54,364 nucleotides of DNA from an uncultured Muribaculaceae bacterium (GCA_910589055.1 CAJURN010000019.1:7960-62323); one strand, 5' to 3'. Shown: positions 33,839 through 43,548, counted from the first letter of the stretch. The notes: a model not told the origin generated them from the sequence alone. Translations and numbers: made by a program.

Positions 33839-35053
33839 ATGAAACTTTTCAAAGGCATAATAAAATGGCTCGGCGACACGGGAAAAGTTTTCCGGCGCGA
33901 GTTCAACATATCCATCCGCGACGCCGGACTGCTTCTCTTTTTCCTCGCCCTTCCGGTGGCCTACCCCGTGGTGTATACGATTATCTACAACCCCGAGGTG
34001 GTGCGCAAACTGCCCGTGGCGGTAGTCGACGAGAGCCACAGCGCGGCATCGCGTGACCTTGCGCGCAAGATGTCGGCATGCCCGTCGATACAGGTCTACG
34101 CCTACCCCGCCAACATGGCCGATGCAAAGGCACTGATGGCATCCACGGAGGTGTTCGGCGTGCTGCGTATTCCCTCCGATTATGCCCGGAAGATTGAACG
34201 CGGCGAGCAGGCTACGCTGCCATTTTACGCCGACATGAGTCTGCTGCTGAGATACCGCGCCTTCGTGAGCGCGCTCACCGACCTGCAGATGGAACTCTCC
34301 TCGGAGCTTACGGCCACCAAGGTCATGGATTCGCCGCTTGCCACGCTTGCGGCAGGCCGCGAGATGGGGCTGCCCGTCAAGAGCGAGAGCCACTTCCTCG
34401 GCGACACCGAGCAGGGATTCGCGTCCTTCGTCATTCCCGGCATTGTGATTCTGATTCTCCAGCAGAGTATGATTTTAGGTATCACGCTTCTTGGAGGTAC
34501 CTCGCGCGAGCGTCGCCGTCGTAACGGCGGCATCGACCCCGAGGCCATCCCCGGCGCATCCGTATCGGCAACGGTGTGGGGCAAAGCTCTGTGCTACGTC
34601 GTGTTCTACCTCCCCGGCACAATCTACATCACACATTGGATTCCGGAAATGTTCAACCTGCCGCACTACGGTTCGCCCGTTGATTATCTGCTGTTTATTT
34701 TCCCGATGCTGCTCGGCACGGCTTTCCTTGGCCTGTTCCTCAACGTGTTCATGAAAGAGCGTGAGAGCGCGTTTATCCTCATCGTGTTCACATCGGTGAT
34801 CTTCCTCTTCCTGTCGGGTCTGACATGGCCGCGCTACGCCATGAACGACTTCTGGACATGGTGCGGCAACCTTGTCCCGGCCATCTGGGGCGTTGAAGGC
34901 TTCATCCGCATCAACAGCAACGCCGCCACCCTCGGCGAGACGCAGACGCCCTACATTGCCCTATGGATTCTATCGCTGGTCTACATGCTCGGCGCCTACT
35001 GGACAACGGCGTATTTAAATGTTAAAAGTCAAAAGTTAAAAGTCAAAGGTTAA
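33839..35053 (+). CDS. ABC-2 type permease (second of two)
   Basis: 404 residues with the same plan as the preceding permease: one helix near 32-50, a periplasmic domain (VAVVDESHSAASRDLARKMS onward), then a helix cluster from about 195. The two are probably a heterodimer. The last eleven residues (NVKSQKLKVKG) and the stop codon are written in AAAAGTCAAAAGTTAAAAGTC-type repeat sequence, so the C-terminus seems to have been replaced by intergenic repeat element 3. A perfect hairpin terminator follows at once. Confidence 0.9.
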   Translation: MKLFKGIIKWLGDTGKVFRREFNISIRDAGLLLFFLALPVAYPVVYTIIYNPEVVRKLPVAVVDESHSAASRDLARKMSACPSIQVYAYPANMADAKALMASTEVFGVLRIPSDYARKIERGEQATLPFYADMSLLLRYRAFVSALTDLQMELSSELTATKVMDSPLATLAAGREMGLPVKSESHFLGDTEQGFASFVIPGIVILILQQSMILGITLLGGTSRERRRRNGGIDPEAIPGASVSATVWGKALCYVVFYLPGTIYITHWIPEMFNLPHYGSPVDYLLFIFPMLLGTAFLGLFLNVFMKERESAFILIVFTSVIFLFLSGLTWPRYAMNDFWTWCGNLVPAIWGVEGFIRINSNAATLGETQTPYIALWILSLVYMLGAYWTTAYLNVKSQKLKVKG

Positions 35054-35209
35054 AAGTAAAGGGTGAAGAGATTGTTGCTTTCTCTTCACCCTTTTTCATG
35101 CGCTTACGCTGTTATTGGGCTGATAGGTCTTATGGGTCAAATAAGTCCAATAGGACAAATAGGTATTATCTTCACCTTTCACTTTTCACCTTTCACCCAA
35201 TTTCCAATG
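35021..35209. repeat. Heptamer/decamer intergenic element 3
   Basis: Left arm of TTAAAAGTCAAAAG units and GGGTGAAGAG; loop of ATTGGGCTGATAGGTC, AAATAAGTCCAATAGG and ACAAATAGG units; right arm TATTATCTTCACC followed by TTTCACTTTTCACC and TTTCACCC. It spans the gap between two convergent operons and includes the last codons of the permease gene. Confidence 0.75.
35058..35096 (+). terminator. Perfect-stem terminator of the efflux operon
   Basis: AAAGGGTGAAGAGA (35058-35071) pairs base for base with TCTCTTCACCCTTT (35081-35094) around a 9-base loop, followed by T-run 35092-35096. It is made of the same heptamers as the repeat family. Confidence 0.85.
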
Positions 35210-35219
35210 TATCCCTTCC

Positions 35220-38200
35220 TCACTCCTTCCGCACCTTGCGGCCGTTGAGGATGTAGTAGCCGGGGCTAAGGCGGCGGAAATCGTCGAGACCGGCGTCGCG
35301 GAGCACGCGCACGCCGTGGAGGTCGTACACGTCGATGCGTGTTTCGGAATTAATCCAGAGGCCTTCAATGCCGCTGAGACCGCTTACAAGACATTCGGCC
35401 CGGAGATTGCTGCCGTCGGTGGTGCTTACGCTTACCACGCACACGCCTGAGCCGTACACGGTCACATAACCGCTCCGGTCCACATCAGCAACCGCGGGGT
35501 TGTCCGATTCCCACACGAGTCCCGGGTCGGTGACATCATCAGGGCCTACGGTGGCCGTGAGTTGGAACGATTCGCCGGGAAGGGCTTCTTTTTCCGTTAT
35601 ATCGAGCGTCAGGCTCTCGGCGAGGGTCGGCTCCACCGTGACCTCGCAAGTGGCTGAGACGTCGCCGCAGGTGGCTGTAACGGTTGCATTGCCGACCTTA
35701 AGAGCAACCACCGAGCCGTCGGAGGAAACACTTGCTACCTCTTCATCGGAACTGCTCCATACAACTGTCTTGTCGGTGGCGTCAGAAGGATAAACTTCGA
35801 CCCAAAGCGCCCAACTGCCCCCTACACGTAGTGTCAGTGAGGTATCCGAGAGTTCGATACGCTCAACCGGAGTGGGTTCCACCGTGACCTCGCAAGTGGC
35901 TGAGACGTCGCCGCAGGTGGCTGTAACGGTTGCATTGCCGACCTTAAGAGCAACCACCGAGCCGTCGGAGGAAACACTTGCTACCTCTTCATCGGAACTG
36001 CTCCATACAACTGTCTTGTCGGTGGCGTCAGAAGGATAAACTTCGACCCAAAGCGCCCAACTGCCCCCTACACGTAGTGTCAGTGAGGTATCCGAGAGTT
36101 CGATACGCTCAACCGGAGTGGGTTCCACCGTGACCTCGCAAGTGGCTGAGACGTCGCCGCAGGTGGCTGTAATTGTTGCATGGCCGACCTTAAGAGCATA
36201 AACCGAGCCCCATACGGCAACGCTTGCCACCTCTTCATCGGAGCTGCTCCATACAATTGTCTTGTCGGCAGCATCATAAGGATAGACCGTGGCCGAAAGG
36301 GGCCAACCCTCCCCGACCCGGAGAGTCAGTGAGGTATCCGACAGTTCAATCCGTTCAGCAGTGGTGGGCACGACTGTCACCTTGCATGAAGCGGACACAT
36401 TGCCGCAGGTAACAATGATTGTTGCCGTTCCGACAGAGCGTGAAACAAATGAACCATCCTGGTTTACGGCAACGACCTCGGGGTTGGAGCTTTCAAATCT
36501 CACACTTTTGTCGGTGGTCTCTTCGGGAAGTACGGTAGCCGTAATCTGCTTCATTTCGTTCACCCGCATTGTAACTTCTGTATCGGACAGGACAATTGAT
36601 TCAGCCTCGATTGGCTCAACAATCACCTGACAGTATCCCCAGACATTACCATTGTTTGCTCTTACATAGCAACTCCCTATCGCATGAGCCGTGATAAGAC
36701 CGTCTTCATTGATTGTCGCTATAAAAGATAGATCGCTGGACCATGTCACGGTCTTGTCGGTGGCATTTTCGGGATACACTGTGGCCGAAAGTTGGAAAGT
36801 GTCGCCGACATGGAGTGTGACGGTCGTGTGCGAGAGCTCTATCGACTCCACTTCGATTGGCCGAGCCACTATCTCACACGTAGCGGAAACTTCACCGCAG
36901 GTAGCCGTGATAATGGCCGAACCTACCCCGGCAGCCGTCACAAGTCCGTTGGCATCGACCGTAGCGACAGATTCGTCGGAACTCGACCACACAATGGTCT
37001 TATCGCTTGCATCATCGGGCCATACCGTGACTTGGAATTGGAAAGTATCGCCCAATCTCAATTCCAGGTAGTTTATTGACAGCCAGATATTTTCAACAGG
37101 AATACCTTCAACTGTCACATGGCATGTGGCCGAAACGTCGCCTGCAGTGGCTGTGATTTCAGCCGTCCCGATGCCTGACGTGGTGATATTACCGTAGGCG
37201 TCGACACTTGCGATGTCGGGATTCGAGCTTGCCCACACGACTGTCTTGTCAGTGGCATTTTCAGGGAGCACGGTTGCCTGCAAATAAGCAGTGGAGCCGA
37301 TGCGTATGTTCAGTTCGGTTTTGGAAAGCACCACCGATTCCACCTCAATGGGGATGGTCGAGAGCTGAAAATCGGTTGTCGGGGTGGTGTAGTTCACTCC
37401 GTCCACGCTGCTGAGCTTGATATTTTCCATTCTGAGCTGTTTGCCCGGGAAGTCGGTGCCGCTGAATTCGAGAGTGAACAGCTCGCCCGAATTGCCCTCT
37501 ATCGGCTTGTTTGTCAGCGAGAAAATAATCACGCGGTAGCGTCCGCGGCTCACTTCGGCGATTGTTGCCGAATGTCCGGCGGCGCGCTCGCTCAGCCGCA
37601 GCGATTCCGTGTCGAGAGTCATATCCTCGGGCGACACGATATCGAGCTGCAAGGCGGTGATGTCGGCTGCGTTCTCAAGGCTTGCCGAGAGCGTGTACTT
37701 GTTACCGTCGGTTATGCCTGAGAATTTCAGCTCATTGGGGCTGTAACAGTTGCCTGTGAGCGTCACGGCCTCCATGCGCCTGGCGGGGTCGTTGCTGTAT
37801 ACGAGCCATCTTGACGTGAAATTGCCGAAAACGGGGTCGACGAGTTTCACCGGAACATCGACCGAAGTCCAGGGCTGCACTTGGATGGGAAATTCCGCAT
37901 CAGGGAAGGCGAATCCGCCGTCGGCAACGATTTTCTCGATTACCAAAGGCGCCGTGCCGTTGTTGTAGATGTTGAATGTCGTTTCCGGGTCCTCGCCCAT
38001 CGGGATATTGCCGAGCGCGAGCCTGGTGAATATGTTCAGCGACGGAGCCTCGACGGAGAGCGATGCCCTTCCGGCGTTCCAGTCCATCCACGTTGCGGAA
38101 TTGACGTTCTCGCCCGCCGCGTTTGCCAATTTCACATTCTGCGCCCAAAGCGAGTATGTGCTGCCGCTGCAGTTGAGAAGCAGGTCGAAGCTGACCACAT

Positions 38201-39248
38201 CGCCGCTTTCGCCGCTCAGAGGCGTGTTGGAAAGGCTGAAAAGCACTACGCGCAGCGTGTTGTCGGCATCGACATTCGCCGTTGCGCTCATTCCTGCCGC
38301 GCGGGCCGCGGGTGTGGCGCTGCCCTCGACGTATTCCACCCCCTCGGGAAGTGGGAGCATGAACTCCAGGCCCACCACGGGTTCCATATTGTCGAGCGAC
38401 ACGTGCATAGTCACCGTTTCGCCGCTGCGGCCTGACACGTCGGCGAGATTAAGCTGATTCAGAGAGTAGGGCTGTGCCGACACCACTACGAAAGGAGCCG
38501 CGCCTACGGAGTTTGACACCGGAGTCACGCGCCCAACGGCACGTTCGGCACTCGCCACTGGGCTGTAAGTCACCTCCATGGTGGTGGATTCGCCCGGCGC
38601 GAGCACATCCTTTCCGAATTTCGCCTGAAGCTCGGGTGCGGAGTATTCCATGCCGGTGACGCGCAGCTCGGCGGTACCGGTGTTTGTGGCCGTCACCGAC
38701 TGCGAGTAAGAGCTGCGTATGGCAACGCGGCCAAAGTCGATGCTCGTGCGGCTGAGGGTAAGGCTCGGAGCCGTCACGCTCAGGATTCCGCCGTTCGACG
38801 ATGCTTCGAGACCATTGCCGGAGGCGTCGCTGAGCTTGACACGCGGCGCCGTGCTGAAGGAGCCGGGATTGTCGCCTATGACTACACGGAAGCGCAGAAT
38901 CTCCCCCGACCCTGCCGGAATGGGCGTGAGCGAGGTGTTGAATATCACTATCACGTATTCGCTACCGTTCAGGCTGGCGCTCACGGAGTGAGCCGCGAGA
39001 CGGTCGCCGGTCTTGACGCAGGAGCCTTCCACCGACATCATCCCCGCGGGCATGGGGATGCGGATTTCGGCGGCGGCAACATCTGCGGCGTCTGTGTTGA
39101 GGCTCACGGATATTTCCACCTCGTCGCCGGGGGAGCCTGAGCCGCCGCCCACGCTCACGACATTCGCCGCAAGCGTGGGAAAGGCAGTCAGCGCCACCGC
39201 CGACAGGAGCAGTATTATCAGTTTTCTTATCATGACTTCAGAAATCAT
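35220..39248 (-). CDS. Secreted protein with three cohesin-like domains and eight Big_2 Ig repeats
   Basis: 1342 residues. Signal peptide (best from the internal Met at 39233, MIRKLIILLLSAVALTAFPTLAA). Then cohesin-like beta-sandwiches near 30-155, 265-395 and 505-630 (opening with SGSPGDEVEISVSL-type strands and ending with SGEILRFRV or SGDVVSFDL), separated by ASPM/choice-of-anchor-D-like modules with NTGTAELRV and NNGTAPLVI. Eight Big_2 domains of 82 residues follow (about 632-1288); numbers six and seven are identical. The C-terminal VYDLHGVRVLR...LSPGYYILNGRKVRK resembles short T9SS-type or surface-anchoring tails of this group. The ATGA overlap with the upstream protease gene implies coupled synthesis. 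Probable role: surface scaffold or adhesin; partners unknown. Confidence 0.82.
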   Translation of the reverse strand: MISEVMIRKLIILLLSAVALTAFPTLAANVVSVGGGSGSPGDEVEISVSLNTDAADVAAAEIRIPMPAGMMSVEGSCVKTGDRLAAHSVSASLNGSEYVIVIFNTSLTPIPAGSGEILRFRVVIGDNPGSFSTAPRVKLSDASGNGLEASSNGGILSVTAPSLTLSRTSIDFGRVAIRSSYSQSVTATNTGTAELRVTGMEYSAPELQAKFGKDVLAPGESTTMEVTYSPVASAERAVGRVTPVSNSVGAAPFVVVSAQPYSLNQLNLADVSGRSGETVTMHVSLDNMEPVVGLEFMLPLPEGVEYVEGSATPAARAAGMSATANVDADNTLRVVLFSLSNTPLSGESGDVVSFDLLLNCSGSTYSLWAQNVKLANAAGENVNSATWMDWNAGRASLSVEAPSLNIFTRLALGNIPMGEDPETTFNIYNNGTAPLVIEKIVADGGFAFPDAEFPIQVQPWTSVDVPVKLVDPVFGNFTSRWLVYSNDPARRMEAVTLTGNCYSPNELKFSGITDGNKYTLSASLENAADITALQLDIVSPEDMTLDTESLRLSERAAGHSATIAEVSRGRYRVIIFSLTNKPIEGNSGELFTLEFSGTDFPGKQLRMENIKLSSVDGVNYTTPTTDFQLSTIPIEVESVVLSKTELNIRIGSTAYLQATVLPENATDKTVVWASSNPDIASVDAYGNITTSGIGTAEITATAGDVSATCHVTVEGIPVENIWLSINYLELRLGDTFQFQVTVWPDDASDKTIVWSSSDESVATVDANGLVTAAGVGSAIITATCGEVSATCEIVARPIEVESIELSHTTVTLHVGDTFQLSATVYPENATDKTVTWSSDLSFIATINEDGLITAHAIGSCYVRANNGNVWGYCQVIVEPIEAESIVLSDTEVTMRVNEMKQITATVLPEETTDKSVRFESSNPEVVAVNQDGSFVSRSVGTATIIVTCGNVSASCKVTVVPTTAERIELSDTSLTLRVGEGWPLSATVYPYDAADKTIVWSSSDEEVASVAVWGSVYALKVGHATITATCGDVSATCEVTVEPTPVERIELSDTSLTLRVGGSWALWVEVYPSDATDKTVVWSSSDEEVASVSSDGSVVALKVGNATVTATCGDVSATCEVTVEPTPVERIELSDTSLTLRVGGSWALWVEVYPSDATDKTVVWSSSDEEVASVSSDGSVVALKVGNATVTATCGDVSATCEVTVEPTLAESLTLDITEKEALPGESFQLTATVGPDDVTDPGLVWESDNPAVADVDRSGYVTVYGSGVCVVSVSTTDGSNLRAECLVSGLSGIEGLWINSETRIDVYDLHGVRVLRDAGLDDFRRLSPGYYILNGRKVRKE
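35641..36132 (-). repeat. Perfect 246-bp tandem duplication in the Big_2 region
   Basis: Bases 35641-35886 and 35887-36132 are identical, each coding exactly one 82-residue Big_2 domain. The next unit (from 36133) agrees for about 40 bases and then diverges. This indicates a recent in-frame duplication or ongoing homogenisation. Confidence 0.95.
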
Positions 39249-42200
39249 TTCTTAACCACTTTGCAAGCCTGCACGGCCTTGCCGTCCACCACCATTGTGA
39301 GCAGATAGAAGCCCGGGGCGATTCCGGCGGGGCGCAGGGTAACGCTGTGTTCGCCGCGTTCGAGCGACATGTCGGCGGAAGCCCATGCCATGCGGCCATC
39401 AAGGGTTGTAAGCGTGAACACCACATCATGGTCGCCTTCGCTCGCGAGAGTCACGGGCACGGTGAGTTCGTCGGTGAAGGGGTTGGGAGAGGGCACGCGC
39501 ATCTGTTCCATAGTCACGCTGCCGATACCGGCCAGCGACTCGTTCACGGCATACACACGCATGCCTTCGCTGTCGACGAGGATTATATCTTCGAGAGAGG
39601 CATCGCCGATGCGGAGCAGGGCGCTTCGACCCGGAGCCACGGTGCGGCCGCTGAGCGAGAAGGAGATAAACTTATACTCGTCGGCAGCGGTCCATGCGCC
39701 TGTGTTTTCCATTCCGTTGAGAGCCGGGAGCACGGATATTTCGGTGCGTCCTGCTTCGCCGCGTATAAGCATCTGCACGCCTGCGATTTCCACAGGAGAG
39801 TCGACATATACCACTCCGTCCACCACTTCGTAGCTTGCCGAGGAGCTTACGGCAGCCATTGCGGCGGAGCCTTCGGGGCGGAGAATGATATTGACGGTGC
39901 CTACCACGTCGAGAATATCCACCTCGGAGTCGTTGTTGATGTCGGCGGCCTCGAATATGAAGGGCTTGGGATCGCGGCCCACCATGTAGTTGACCTCGGT
40001 CACGACGTCGGCCACGTCAACAGCGCCCGAAGCGTCGGCATCGCCCTTGCCTGCGGCGCGGGGAGTGGCCGATACTACGCGCGAGGGAGAGTTTTCGGTG
40101 AGCGATGTGCGGAGCACCTTGTAGAAGTAGTTGTAGGTAGTGCCGGGAGTGATGTTGTAGTCGGTGAAGGCCTCGGTGGTGAGCACGTCCTCATTTACGC
40201 GTATCGTGTCGCCCGACTCGAAGTTTTCATCGAGGGTGTAGCGGTAGAGGTTGTAGCCGAGCATGTCGTCGAAGTACTCCTCAGGGCTTTCCCACGAGAG
40301 GTTGACACGTCCCACACCGGCTTCGGCCACGAATCCGGCGCTCATGGAGCCTGCGCTCTGAACGTTCACGTTGAAGCGGAAATCGTCGATAGGCACGGGG
40401 AAGTATTCGATATCCTCGGCCTCGCCCACATAGATGCGGTTGAGTCCGTCGAAGGCATCGCTGCCCTTGATGGTGAGATAGGCGGTGTAGATGTCCAGAG
40501 TGTCGCCGTTTTCATAAACTTCCTGACGCCAGGAAGCATCCTCGGCGATTGCGGTCTGTGTATAGGGACTGCGCACACCCATGGCTACCATAGGCGTCTT
40601 GGCGCGGTTCATGCGCTTGCTGAAGAATACCTCGAACTTATGGCGACCCACGCCCAAGTCGGGCAGCATGTCGAAATCATCGCAGGCGTTATAGCCGTCA
40701 ACCTCCACCTTCCAGACGCAGCCGGGAGCCTTGGCATTGGGGCGTGTGAGCATGTTGGAGAGGTCGGCCTCAACAAAAGAGCGTAGAACGGTGGTGTTCA
40801 GCGGATGTTTGATATCCCACACCCAGTTGCGAAGAATGTCAAGATTGGCCGAGCCAAGATAGTTGGGATAGTCGGTATGACGAAGTTCCGCTTTATCACC
40901 CTCCTCAACCAATGAGACGTAATAATTCTCACTGGGATCGATTTGTCCGAAGGTGTTGCTGTTTTTGATTCTATCCAACCCCCTAAAAGCAATCACACTT
41001 CCAAAGTTTCTGGATATGGTACATCCATCATAAATAGGATGATGAAACTGACCACGATTATTGATTATGGATGATTCAACCAATGTATCAGGCATCAGCT
41101 GTGGAGCCGGTAAATAGTTAAAAACACCCTTTTCAACTTTCGCAGTTTGGAAAGTGAGTTGCGTATTGGAGAATTCAACATATTTCAGTTTAGAGTTCGG
41201 TCCGCTATAAAAAGACCAACTCCATTGCGCAGTTCCATCAACAGGAGTATTAGTCGACGAGAATAATATTCTTTTGTCAGGAGTACCTTCGGCAACAATC
41301 TTTCCGGCGTTAGGATATACCCACTTATCAATATTATGATCTAAAACTGCCTCCCCGTATTCCACAGAAATACCGGTTTGGGGCTTGAAATAGAGTTTGG
41401 TGCCCGGCATAAGGGTGAGGGTAACGCCCTCGGTGATGCCGACGTTGGTGGTGACGATGTAATACTTGTCGGGATAGAGGGTGGTGTCTTTCCAGATAAG
41501 GCCGCTGAGTTCGATACCGTTTTCAACGGTGTAAGTAAATTCCTGCGACACGGGTTCGGTAACGTTGTCGCAGGTGGCGGTGAGAATCACACGCACATGC
41601 AGTCCGTCGGGGGCCTGGTCGCTGATGCGGAAACGCACGGGATTTTTGGTTTCGTTGAGCGAGTAGCTGCTGAGTTCGGAGTCGAAGGCGACATCGGAAG
41701 AGATAATCTCAATCATGTCGGGATTCTCGTTCTCGGGAATCGACAGGGTCAGCTTCACGTTGCGTGCCTGACCCCAGAAGTTGCGGATGGTGGGATAGAT
41801 GTCGATAATCTCTCCTGCGTCGGGACGGTTGTCGCCGTCGCCCCCTTCTTTATCCTCGATTCGGGTGCTCACGATGGCGAGCGTCGGGGTGCGGTCGGCG
41901 TCGGTGATTCCGTAGGTTCCCATAAGGTCAAGCACACCCATAAGGCCGCCGTTCAGGCTGTGGATAAGGTCGCCGAACAGCAATTCCTTCGTGGCGATGT
42001 CCTTGCACATATACAGGCGCGAGAGCGCACCGGCCACGAGGGGGCAGGCCATTGAGGTGCCGTTAAGGCTCTTGTAGGTGCCGTTGCGGTAGGTGCTCAT
42101 GATGTTGACGCCCGGTGCGGTGACTTCGTAGTTGTACATTTCGCGCTCGCCCGGGAAATCCGTCACGAGAGGGCCGTCGACGTCTTTGTTGGTGAAGGAA

Positions 42201-43366
42201 GCGCGCTGGTTGCTTTCATCGCTTGCCATTACGCCCACCACGAAGGTATAGGCCGCAGGGAAGAATGGCATACCCAAGGGAGGCGGAATAAGCGCCACTC
42301 CGTCGTTACCGGCTGCGGCTACAAGCAGGGAGTTCTGATAGGCCTTGCCAAGAGCATCGTGGAGTGCCAGAGCGTGGGTGTACATACCGAAGGACATCGA
42401 AATCACGTCGGCACCGTTGGCGCGGGCGTAGTCAACGCCTTTGATAATGGTGCCGATGTCGCCGGTGCCGTCGGTCTGCATCACCACCAAGGGCATGATG
42501 AGCGCGTCGGGGTTGGCTCCGGTGATGCCTATGCCGTTGCCGCCGACGGCTGCTGCGATACCGGCGCAGTGGGTTCCGTGGCCGTTGAAGTCGGTGATTT
42601 GCGGACGATTGAATATGAAGTCCCATCCGTGGATGTCGTCGGCGAATCCGTTTCCGTCGTCATCGCTGCCCTCGGCTCCCTCGGCCTCAAGCGGATTGGT
42701 CCAGATATTATCGGCAAGGTCGGGGTGGGTGATGTCGACGCCCGTGTCGAGAATGGCGATAACGGGGCGCTTGTCGTTGGTAACGGGCTGCTGCCAGAGC
42801 TTGTCGAGATTGATTGCGGGAATGGACCACTGCTGACTGTACAGCGGGTCGGAGGTATAGGAAGATGCGTCGCTCAGCTCGCAGGTGCGCACGATGTAGT
42901 TCGGCTCGGCATATTCCACTTCGGGAAGTGCCTTGAACTCGGCAATCACATCGCCGAGATTAGCGGCTTTGGCGGCGTCGAGACGCAGCAGATACAGAGC
43001 CGAAAGGTCGGTATCTTCAACCGTGGCGCCGTTGAGTCCCTTGCGGAGCATGCGTTTGGGCGTGACCTTTGCGCCGGTGAGAGGCATAAGCTCCTCGGCA
43101 TCGGCTGCACCGTATTTTTCGAGCAGACTGTTGAGGGCTGTGGCCGAAGCCTGCGCCTTTACGCCTGCCTTGCTCTTGCGCAGGGTGGTTTTGGCGGCGG
43201 AGTCCTCGGTTTTAAATTTTACAATCACCTGGCCCTGACGGTAGATAGGGCGGGTGTCCATGCGGTTGACTTCATAAGAGTCCGCATAGGGATTCTGCGC
43301 CGAGGCTCCGAAAATGGCAACAGCCGTCAGAGCCGCCGACGCGAAAGTTCGCATCAGAGGTTTCAT
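39245..43366 (-). CDS. Subtilisin-like (S8) protease with dockerin and T9SS-type C-terminal domain
   Basis: 1373 residues. Signal peptide 1-23 (AAVAIFGASA-type end). An N-terminal propeptide-like segment (about 40-160) precedes the S8 domain, whose triad is D207 (AILDTGVDITHPD), H263 (NGHGTHCAG) and S438 (NGTSMACP), with oxyanion N354 (AAAGNDG). Beta-rich domains follow (about 480-1100), including a fibronectin-III-like stretch near 1030-1100. A type-I-like dockerin (about 1106-1163) has two calcium loops, GDADASGAVDVADVV and DINNDSEVDILDVV. The end (about 1295-1373, from PSPNPFTDEL to ACKVVKK) is a T9SS type A-like sorting domain. Expected at the cell surface or secreted. Its stop overlaps the start of the cohesin-like gene, an attractive binding partner. 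Confidence 0.93.
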   Translation of the reverse strand: MKPLMRTFASAALTAVAIFGASAQNPYADSYEVNRMDTRPIYRQGQVIVKFKTEDSAAKTTLRKSKAGVKAQASATALNSLLEKYGAADAEELMPLTGAKVTPKRMLRKGLNGATVEDTDLSALYLLRLDAAKAANLGDVIAEFKALPEVEYAEPNYIVRTCELSDASSYTSDPLYSQQWSIPAINLDKLWQQPVTNDKRPVIAILDTGVDITHPDLADNIWTNPLEAEGAEGSDDDGNGFADDIHGWDFIFNRPQITDFNGHGTHCAGIAAAVGGNGIGITGANPDALIMPLVVMQTDGTGDIGTIIKGVDYARANGADVISMSFGMYTHALALHDALGKAYQNSLLVAAAGNDGVALIPPPLGMPFFPAAYTFVVGVMASDESNQRASFTNKDVDGPLVTDFPGEREMYNYEVTAPGVNIMSTYRNGTYKSLNGTSMACPLVAGALSRLYMCKDIATKELLFGDLIHSLNGGLMGVLDLMGTYGITDADRTPTLAIVSTRIEDKEGGDGDNRPDAGEIIDIYPTIRNFWGQARNVKLTLSIPENENPDMIEIISSDVAFDSELSSYSLNETKNPVRFRISDQAPDGLHVRVILTATCDNVTEPVSQEFTYTVENGIELSGLIWKDTTLYPDKYYIVTTNVGITEGVTLTLMPGTKLYFKPQTGISVEYGEAVLDHNIDKWVYPNAGKIVAEGTPDKRILFSSTNTPVDGTAQWSWSFYSGPNSKLKYVEFSNTQLTFQTAKVEKGVFNYLPAPQLMPDTLVESSIINNRGQFHHPIYDGCTISRNFGSVIAFRGLDRIKNSNTFGQIDPSENYYVSLVEEGDKAELRHTDYPNYLGSANLDILRNWVWDIKHPLNTTVLRSFVEADLSNMLTRPNAKAPGCVWKVEVDGYNACDDFDMLPDLGVGRHKFEVFFSKRMNRAKTPMVAMGVRSPYTQTAIAEDASWRQEVYENGDTLDIYTAYLTIKGSDAFDGLNRIYVGEAEDIEYFPVPIDDFRFNVNVQSAGSMSAGFVAEAGVGRVNLSWESPEEYFDDMLGYNLYRYTLDENFESGDTIRVNEDVLTTEAFTDYNITPGTTYNYFYKVLRTSLTENSPSRVVSATPRAAGKGDADASGAVDVADVVTEVNYMVGRDPKPFIFEAADINNDSEVDILDVVGTVNIILRPEGSAAMAAVSSSASYEVVDGVVYVDSPVEIAGVQMLIRGEAGRTEISVLPALNGMENTGAWTAADEYKFISFSLSGRTVAPGRSALLRIGDASLEDIILVDSEGMRVYAVNESLAGIGSVTMEQMRVPSPNPFTDELTVPVTLASEGDHDVVFTLTTLDGRMAWASADMSLERGEHSVTLRPAGIAPGFYLLTMVVDGKAVQACKVVKK

Positions 43367-43407
43367 ATAAAAAATACAGTTGTTGTGAAAAATCGCTTTT
43401 AAAATAC

Positions 43408-43415
43408 CCCCCCCG
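43408..43415 (-). promoter_or_regulatory. Homopolymer tract (8 C) in the protease leader
   Basis: Eight consecutive C (G on the coding strand) 42-49 bases before the protease start codon, inside the predicted 5' leader. Such tracts can change length by slippage. The rest of 43367-43604 shows only small hairpins (for example GCCGA/TCGGC at 43454-43467) and no gene. Confidence 0.4.
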
Positions 43416-43548
43416 ATTTAATTCGCTGATTTGCAGCGTAATAGCCTACCAAAGCCGACAAATCGGCCCTGTTGTAACACAAAACAGCGGCAAGGAGGGA
43501 GCTCATGCGGGATAAATAATTGGCTTATAATGCAACAGATATGTTGCA

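Noticed and set aside
35641..36400. CRISPR array
   Set aside because: The regular repeats are 246 bases long, contiguous and in frame, each coding a Big_2 domain; there are no spacers.
39347..40786. 479-residue frame opposite the protease gene
   Set aside because: Antisense shadow in GC-rich DNA; the opposite strand encodes dockerin and sorting domains.
42359..43402. 347-residue frame opposite the protease catalytic domain
   Set aside because: Antisense of the S8 domain; composition is that of a shadow.
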